Shown here: positions 58,914-64,000 of the stretch, one piece after another | How positions within the stretch are numbered: the stretch's first letter is position 1 | Layout: every line of letters starts with the position of its first letter | From: Dyadobacter sp. LHD-138 | Lineage (GTDB): Bacteria; Bacteroidota; Bacteroidia; Cytophagales; Spirosomataceae | NCBI RefSeq assembly: GCF_030929615.1 | Contig: NZ_JAVFVU010000005.1 | Span: 124,001-188,000, forward strand | DNA length: 64,000 nucleotides | Direction of reading: 5' to 3' | Program-made: the position numbers and the translations under genes | The notes under the pieces: generated by a model | What the model saw: the letters and a program-made list of their open reading frames with translations, nothing else | Database searches by the model: none | Told to the model about the DNA's origin: nothing

Positions 58914-59588
58914 TCAAGCTTTCGCTCTGAATTCCTTGATCAGGCTGATGCTTTCCGCAACTTTTTCTTCGATCCAGGCATAATTCCCTTCGCTGATCAC
59001 GTTTTTCGGGAAAAGGTTAGAGCCCATGCCTACGCCATAAGCACCGGCGCCAAACCATTCTTCAATACTTTCTTTGGTCGGCTGCACACCGCCGGTAACA
59101 ACAATTTTAACATGCGGCATCGGCCCTTTTACAGCCTTAACAAAGGCCGAACCAACTACTTCACCCGGGAAAAGTTTTACCACTTCGGCACCACCTTTCA
59201 AGGCATGGAATATTTCGGTTAATGTTGCAATGCCCGGAATCCATGGGATATCTGCGTTTTTACAAACTTCGCCCACCTCTGGATTGGTAAAAGGAGCAAC
59301 CACAAAATCAGCACCTGCATCGATGTATTTCTGAGCGGTTTCCGCGTCATAAACCGTCCCTATCCCCAAAGCAAGTCCAGGCAGACTTTCCAGCGCGTAC
59401 GCTACAAGCTCCACAAAAACTTCATAGGCATTTGCACCACGGTTTGTAAATTCAAATGCACGGGCTCCTCCTTTATAACTTGCGGTAAGAACCTGCTTCG
59501 CTATTTCCACATCAGCATGATAAAAAAGCGGGAGTATCCCGGTTTCATTCAGCAAAACGATTGTGGTATTTTTATCTATTGTTGCCAT
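58914..59588 (-). CDS. eda: KDPG/KHG aldolase (2-dehydro-3-deoxy-phosphogluconate aldolase)
   Basis: A 224-residue class I aldolase that splits 2-keto-3-deoxy-6-phosphogluconate into pyruvate and glyceraldehyde-3-phosphate. The Schiff-base Lys lies in EVVKLFPGE; GIGTVYDAETAQKYIDAGADFVVAP and VVTGGVQPTKESIEEWF are typical. It is the last step of the hexuronate route and follows kdgK after 115 bp on the same strand. Confidence 0.95.
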   Translation of the reverse strand: MATIDKNTTIVLLNETGILPLFYHADVEIAKQVLTASYKGGARAFEFTNRGANAYEVFVELVAYALESLPGLALGIGTVYDAETAQKYIDAGADFVVAPFTNPEVGEVCKNADIPWIPGIATLTEIFHALKGGAEVVKLFPGEVVGSAFVKAVKGPMPHVKIVVTGGVQPTKESIEEWFGAGAYGVGMGSNLFPKNVISEGNYAWIEEKVAESISLIKEFRAKA

Positions 59589-59703
59589 AATTTATAATTT
59601 TCCTGCCTTTCCGATTTCAGCGCTTTGCACCTTCTGCCAGGCCCGAATGAATGATTTATTGTCTACAACTATCGAAGTGTCACACACCGGCTTTGATCAG
59701 AAC

Positions 59704-60699
59704 CTATCGTCTGATCCTGCCCGACGTTTCGCCCTGACGGATCGCCTCTACTTCCTCAACGGTTGAAATCAGTGCGTCACCTTCAATGGTGTGTTTCAAG
59801 GCAGAAGCTGCCACACCAAATTCCAGCGCTTTTTGTTCGTCATTAAACGAGATCAAACCATGAATTAAACCGGCAATAAAGGCATCACCTCCACCCACAC
59901 GGTCAACGATCGGGTTGATATCAATATCAGCGGTTTCAAGTACACGTTCACCGTTCCAAAGATAAGCCCGTAACAAATTGTGCGTTGCGCTGATGGAAGT
60001 CCGTTTCGTATCTACAACCCTGCTAACCTGAGGGAAAGCCTTCTTTAAATTGACACAGGATTCAAGGAAATCATCTCCTTCAATATTGAATATCTCCTTG
60101 ATATTTTCGCGGTTGGCAATTACCACATCCGTACCTGCCGTAAGTGCCGGAAGTACCTCAGATGGTTTTTTGCCGTATTTCCATAAATTGGCACGATAAA
60201 AAATATCGCCTGAAACGGTTATACCTTTTCTACGCGCCGCTTCAATCCCGGCCAGACAAGCATCTGCCGCTCCCTGAGAAAGTGCAGGCGTAATACCGGC
60301 CCAGTGAAACCAGTTAGCATCCTTTAAAATTTCGTCCCAGTTCAATTCACTCGGATCAATGGTTGCCAGTGAAGAATTTGCACGGTCATAAACAATCTGG
60401 CTGGCACGTAACGCGGCGCCGGTTTCCAAAAAATAAACAGCCATTCTTGGCCCTCCATATAAGATATTGGAGATATCTACCCCGTGAAAGTGGAGATATT
60501 GTGCCGCCGAGCGTCCGATTGGTGAATCCGGGAAACGGGTCACGTGCGCGGTATGATGTCCCCAATAAGCCAGTGCAGAAGCTACATTTGCTTCGCCGCC
60601 GGCATAGGTAACGTCAAGTTGTCGTGCTTGTTCAAAACGGGAAAAACCTGGGGTCGACAGGCGCATTAATACTTCTCCGAATGTTACTACTTTAGACAT
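59704..60699 (-). CDS. kdgK: 2-keto-3-deoxygluconate kinase (PfkB family)
   Basis: A 331-residue sugar kinase of the PfkB/ribokinase family. The N-terminal GEVLMRLSTPG and GGEANVASALAYWGH segments bind substrate; the C-terminal DRVGGGDAFIAGL contains the catalytic Asp, with Gly replacing the usual Ala in GAGD. Its place between eda and uxaC makes KDG the likely substrate. A separate terminator-like hairpin lies upstream, after uxaC. Confidence 0.92.
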   Translation of the reverse strand: MSKVVTFGEVLMRLSTPGFSRFEQARQLDVTYAGGEANVASALAYWGHHTAHVTRFPDSPIGRSAAQYLHFHGVDISNILYGGPRMAVYFLETGAALRASQIVYDRANSSLATIDPSELNWDEILKDANWFHWAGITPALSQGAADACLAGIEAARRKGITVSGDIFYRANLWKYGKKPSEVLPALTAGTDVVIANRENIKEIFNIEGDDFLESCVNLKKAFPQVSRVVDTKRTSISATHNLLRAYLWNGERVLETADIDINPIVDRVGGGDAFIAGLIHGLISFNDEQKALEFGVAASALKHTIEGDALISTVEEVEAIRQGETSGRIRR

Positions 60700-60793
60700 A
60701 ATTACGAAATGAATTTGAATCAGATATGGTTAGGGCGGCATTCATTTTCAATGCCGGAATAGGATTTAAATTACTGGCCGCTAAGTTATACCA

Positions 60794-60827
60794 AAAGCCG
60801 ACCGATTTCCAAAATCAGGCCGGCTTT
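60794..60827 (-). terminator. Imperfect hairpin after uxaC
   Basis: Stem AAAGCCG/CGGCTTT (7 bp) extended by GATTT/AAATC across a mismatch and bulge. On the minus strand it is followed by GGCTTTTGG, a short T-run. Confidence 0.5.
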
Positions 60828-60860
60828 CTGCAGTAAGGTTTTAAAAACAGTTACCTATCA

Positions 60861-62288
60861 TTAAAACCCAAAATAATTTTTGGCGTTGTTGTAAGAAATA
60901 TCCTGTACAAGTTTTCCCAGCCAGGGAAGATCATTTGGCAACTCGCCGTTTTCAACATCGTTGCCGATCAGGTTGCAAAGAATCCTGCGGAAATATTCGT
61001 GGCGTGGATAAGACAAGAAACTTCTTGAATCGGTTAACATCCCTACGAAGCGGCTTAAAAGTCCAATGTTCGAAAGTGCATTGATCTGTTTTTCCATACC
61101 GTCTTTCTGATCCAGGAACCACCAGCCAGAGCCAAATTGCATTTTTCCTGGTATTGTTCCGTCGTTAAAATTCCCGGTCATGGTGGCCAGCACTTCATTA
61201 TCACCCGGATTCAGGTTATAAAGCACTGTTTTTGCCAGCTGATCCGTCGAATCCAGCTTATTCAGGAATTTTGACAGCGCCTGTGCCTGGCTATAATCTC
61301 CGATGGAATCCCATCCGGTATCCGGCCCAAGCTTATTTAACATCCGGGAATTGTTATTTCTCAATGCGCCCAAGTGAAACTGTTGCGCCCATTCCTTGCT
61401 GTGATCCATTTTAGCAAGATCATACAATAAAACGGATTTGAAAGCAGTACGTAATGCATCCGAACTCGTCTTACCCGACAAAGTTTCAGCCAACGCAGTG
61501 CGCGCGGCGGTTTCGTCAAAAGACGCATAGATATGTTCCAATCCATGATCTGATAAACGGCCGCCCATTTCTGCGAAAAAGTCATGACGGTTTTTCAACG
61601 CCGCCAGCAAATCTTCATAAGTACTGCCGTTCGTTACACCAGCCATCTCGAATAATTTATTCAGATATTGCTGAAAATCAGCCGGTGAATCAATCAGAAG
61701 CATCGCCTTATCCGGACGAAATGTCGGCAAAACTTGTATTTCAAAACCGCTGTCCTTGATCTGCTGATGATATTGCAGTGAATCCGTCGGGTCGTCGGTC
61801 GTACACACCACCTTTACATTCATCCGACGCAGCAAATTGCGGACACTGAAATCCTTCTGCTTCAGTTTCGCAGAACATTCGTCATAAATCTCACGCGCTG
61901 AATCTTTATTCAGAATGATATCGATATCAAAATACCTCAGCAATTCCAGGTGCGTCCAGTGATAAAGCGGGTTGCGCATGGTATACGGCACAGTTGCCGC
62001 CCATTGCTCAAACTTCTCCCAGTCGCCTGCATTTCCCGTACAAAATTTCTCGTCAATGCCGTTTGCACGCATCGCACGCCATTTGTAGTGATCTCCGTAA
62101 AGCCAGATCTGCGTCAGGTTTTCAAACTGCCTGTCCTCCGCAATCTGATCTGGCGGAAGATGGCAATGGTAGTCAATAATCGGCATTTCCTTCGCATAGT
62201 CATGGTACAATATGCGGGCGGTTTCTGAGCGTAAGAGAAAGTCTTCGTCAATAAACGTTTTCTGGGCGGTGGTATTTGTAGCTATCAT
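60861..62288 (-). CDS. uxaC: Glucuronate isomerase (uronate isomerase)
   Basis: A 475-residue amidohydrolase-like enzyme that converts glucuronate to fructuronate and galacturonate to tagaturonate, the entry step of hexuronate breakdown. IIDYHCHLPPDQIAEDRQFENLTQIWLYGDHYKWRAMR is the family N-terminal region with metal-binding His pair; VVCTTDDPTDSL and LTDSRSFLSYPRHEYFRRILC are further hallmarks. Length is normal. uxuA lies 96 bp upstream. Confidence 0.96.
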   Translation of the reverse strand: MIATNTTAQKTFIDEDFLLRSETARILYHDYAKEMPIIDYHCHLPPDQIAEDRQFENLTQIWLYGDHYKWRAMRANGIDEKFCTGNAGDWEKFEQWAATVPYTMRNPLYHWTHLELLRYFDIDIILNKDSAREIYDECSAKLKQKDFSVRNLLRRMNVKVVCTTDDPTDSLQYHQQIKDSGFEIQVLPTFRPDKAMLLIDSPADFQQYLNKLFEMAGVTNGSTYEDLLAALKNRHDFFAEMGGRLSDHGLEHIYASFDETAARTALAETLSGKTSSDALRTAFKSVLLYDLAKMDHSKEWAQQFHLGALRNNNSRMLNKLGPDTGWDSIGDYSQAQALSKFLNKLDSTDQLAKTVLYNLNPGDNEVLATMTGNFNDGTIPGKMQFGSGWWFLDQKDGMEKQINALSNIGLLSRFVGMLTDSRSFLSYPRHEYFRRILCNLIGNDVENGELPNDLPWLGKLVQDISYNNAKNYFGF

Positions 62289-62384
62289 TGCTGAATAAAG
62301 TAATATCGTTTTAGTCCACGGGACTATCTTATCCTTTTCAAAATATCTGACGATAATTAAAGGCAGTTACCCGACGAGAATTTG

Positions 62385-63575
62385 TTATTTCAATCCTCTT
62401 TCAATGCCCATTTCCAAACCACGAAGTTCCGCCAGGCCACGCAGCCTGCCAATGGCTGTATAACCCGGATTCATTCGTTTTGTAGCGGTAAGATCGTCCA
62501 GCATTCGATGTCCGTGATCCGGTCGAAATGGCATTCTCAAATCCGTTCTGCCTTCTGAAATTCTTCTTTTTTGTTCGATGATCAACCCGTGCATCACTTC
62601 GTACATATCCACATCCCCACTCAGGTGATCAGCCTCGTAAAAACTTCCGTCCGGTTCCCGATGCGTTGCCCGCAAATGAATAAAATTGATCTTGTTCCCC
62701 AAGCGGTTGACCATGCCGGAAAGATCATTATCCGCACGTACGCCGTAAGAACCCGTACAAAAGCATAACCCGTTGGATTTACTGTCGTAAGCATCCAGCA
62801 ACAAATTGGCATCATTTTCGGTACTTACAACGCGCGGTAAACCCAGGATCGGATATGGAGGATCATCCGGGTGAACCGCCAGATTGATTCCTGCTGCTTC
62901 CGCAACCGGTGCAATAGCCTGAATGAACTGGTACAAGTGTGTACGCAATTCCAGATCGCCGACATTCTTATAGGTACTTAATACTTTACGGAATTCTTCG
63001 ATGGTAAAACTCTCCTCAGAGCCCGGTAAGCCGGCGATAATATTTCTGGTAAGTTTATTTACCGCATCGCCATCCGCTTTTTCAAGCCAGTTTAATGCTT
63101 TACTTTTTTGCTCCTCGGTGTATTGATTTTCTGCGCCCTCCCTTCTTAATATGTAAAGATCAAAAGCAGCAAATTGCGTAGCATCGAAACGAAGGCCGGT
63201 CGAACCATCGTGCATTGGTGCGTCGAGATCCGTTCTGGTCCAGTCAAGGATCGGCATGAAATTGTAACAAACCGTATCAATGCCGCATTTCCCAAGATTG
63301 ATAAGTGACTGCTGATAATTTTGAATGTATTTTTCAAAATCCCCCGTCCGTGTTTTGATGGCCTCGTGTACCGGGACACTTTCTACAACAGACCAGGTTA
63401 ATCCGGCGGCTTCAATAATTTCTTTACGAGCTAAAATCTCGTCAACTTCCCAGACTACGCCATTAGGAATGTGATGCAATGCGGTTACAATACCGGTGGC
63501 TCCTGCCTGCCGGATATCCTGCAACGAAACAGGATCATTTGGGCCAAACCAGCGCCAAGTTTGTTCTAAAGACAT
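62385..63575 (-). CDS. uxuA: Mannonate dehydratase
   Basis: A 396-residue enzyme that dehydrates mannonate to 2-keto-3-deoxygluconate. [37 protein letters not shown] is the family opening; [25 protein letters not shown] and the end [15 protein letters not shown] carry the metal-binding His/Asp residues. First gene of the uxuA-uxaC(-kdgK-eda) run. An uxuB-type reductase that would supply mannonate is not seen in the window. Confidence 0.96.
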   Translation of the reverse strand: MSLEQTWRWFGPNDPVSLQDIRQAGATGIVTALHHIPNGVVWEVDEILARKEIIEAAGLTWSVVESVPVHEAIKTRTGDFEKYIQNYQQSLINLGKCGIDTVCYNFMPILDWTRTDLDAPMHDGSTGLRFDATQFAAFDLYILRREGAENQYTEEQKSKALNWLEKADGDAVNKLTRNIIAGLPGSEESFTIEEFRKVLSTYKNVGDLELRTHLYQFIQAIAPVAEAAGINLAVHPDDPPYPILGLPRVVSTENDANLLLDAYDSKSNGLCFCTGSYGVRADNDLSGMVNRLGNKINFIHLRATHREPDGSFYEADHLSGDVDMYEVMHGLIIEQKRRISEGRTDLRMPFRPDHGHRMLDDLTATKRMNPGYTAIGRLRGLAELRGLEMGIERGLK

Positions 63576-63596
63576 ATGTTTGTTAGCTATTGGCTT

Positions 63597-63827
63597 TTAG
63601 CGATAAGCTTTTAGCCTCTGGTAATTTGGGATTTTATTGGTTTTATACCAAAATCATTTTTAGCTTTTAGTCGTTAGGATTTGACTTTTAGCTTCCGGAA
63701 GTAGATATTTGATACTTATTTATAAATTTATTTCAAATAATATGTTTCCCTATTCTTGTTTGAAGTACCAAGATATCACTTCAAACAATCCGTGGTCTAA
63801 AGCTAATGGCCAAAAGCTTATCGCTAA
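63597..63827. repeat. Inverted pair of TTAGCGATAAGCTTTT elements
   Basis: TTAGCGATAAGCTTTTAGCC at 63597-63616 recurs in inverted form at 63808-63827 (one base different). Between and around them TTTTAGC recurs several times. The arms are about 190 bp apart, too far for a simple hairpin. Confidence 0.7.
63756..63788. promoter_or_regulatory. 11-bp inverted repeat, candidate operator or terminator
   Basis: TTGTTTGAAGT (63756-63766) and ACTTCAAACAA (63778-63788) with an 11-base spacer. It lies between the sigma factor stop and uxuA. There is no T-run on the minus strand, so an operator for the hexuronate genes is as likely as a terminator. Confidence 0.4.
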
Positions 63828-63833
63828 TGCCTA

Positions 63834-64000
63834 TTAGGCAACCAGCCTGTGTTCCGGCACGCGCTCACGCAATACTTTCAATGCCCGGCTCATTTGTGTT
63901 TCAACCGTTTTAACAGAAATCTGCAAACGCTCGGCGATGTCACGATAACGCAAACCTTCTTCACGGCTTAACCTGAAAATCACCTGACATTGTCTTGGCA
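63834..64000 (-). CDS. ECF sigma factor, C-terminal end only (cut by window edge)
   Basis: The last 54 residues of a minus-strand protein whose start lies beyond the right edge. They form sigma region 4: PRQCQVIFRLSREEGLRYRDIAERL, then the helix-turn-helix SVKTVETQMSRALKVLRE, ending EHRLVA. This matches ECF sigma factors that often accompany SusC/SusD loci with FecR-type anti-sigma factors. Nothing else of the gene is visible. Confidence 0.85.
   Translation of the reverse strand, partial: PRQCQVIFRLSREEGLRYRDIAERLQISVKTVETQMSRALKVLRERVPEHRLVA

Overview
The window reads as chromosome of a Bacteroidota member, most likely Cytophagales (a Dyadobacter- or Spirosoma-like organism; inference from gene content, not a database match). 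Supporting signs are a SusC/SusD pair, many lipoproteins and AQ-type signal peptides, -7 boxes of the form TAnnTTTG, little Shine-Dalgarno sequence, and the gene order DUF177-rpmF-plsX-fabH-efp-accB-accC. I see no tRNA, rRNA, CRISPR array, insertion sequence or prophage. About 47 genes are supported, including one 47-codon gene and a sigma factor cut by the right edge.

Layout. 1-11 kb: a small DUF1456 protein, two exported proteins with CxxCH haem motifs (one with HEAT repeats, one with VCBS repeats), then a convergent SusC/SusD pair. 11-22 kb: argB, a DsbD-type thiol reductase, an M48 peptidase, a PlsC-like acyltransferase, a YfcH-like epimerase, a membrane-anchored PHP-domain protein, an M61 peptidase and a small outer-membrane protein. 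22-29 kb: a NeuD-like acetyltransferase and the lipid/translation block. 29-37 kb: a Tat-exported Gfo/Idh/MocA oxidoreductase, a conserved protein of unknown function, a gamma-glutamylcyclotransferase-like protein, coaX and a large GH2 beta-galactosidase. 37-41.5 kb: ECF sigma factor, membrane anti-sigma-like protein, Rieske lipoprotein, DUF5777 barrel and YceI, all on the minus strand. 42-51 kb: MsbA-like exporter, membrane MutS-like ATPase, rseP, a DUF6702-like protein and lon. 50.7-64 kb: uxaB, a small HTH operon with a palindromic operator, a DUF3784-like membrane protein, an alpha/beta hydrolase, a PIF1-HRDC-HTH helicase, a candidate lipoprotein toxin with a candidate immunity gene, and the hexuronate genes eda, kdgK, uxaC and uxuA.

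How the genes work together. The clearest pathway is hexuronate breakdown: UxaC isomerises glucuronate/galacturonate, UxaB reduces tagaturonate, UxuA dehydrates mannonate, and KdgK and Eda finish the route to pyruvate and glyceraldehyde-3-phosphate. UxaA and UxuB are not in the window. The accB/accC/plsX/fabH block starts fatty acid and phospholipid synthesis. The sigma/anti-sigma/Rieske/DUF5777/YceI run looks like a regulated cell-envelope redox module.

The candidates most worth follow-up are the overlapping pair at 57823-58832 (a lipoprotein with a C-terminal domain resembling NAD-glycohydrolase/ADP-ribosyltransferase toxins, plus a small helical partner), the two-gene HTH operon at 52288-52833 with a 23-bp palindrome across its own -33 box, the redox module at 37.3-41.5 kb, and several families of dispersed intergenic hairpin repeats.
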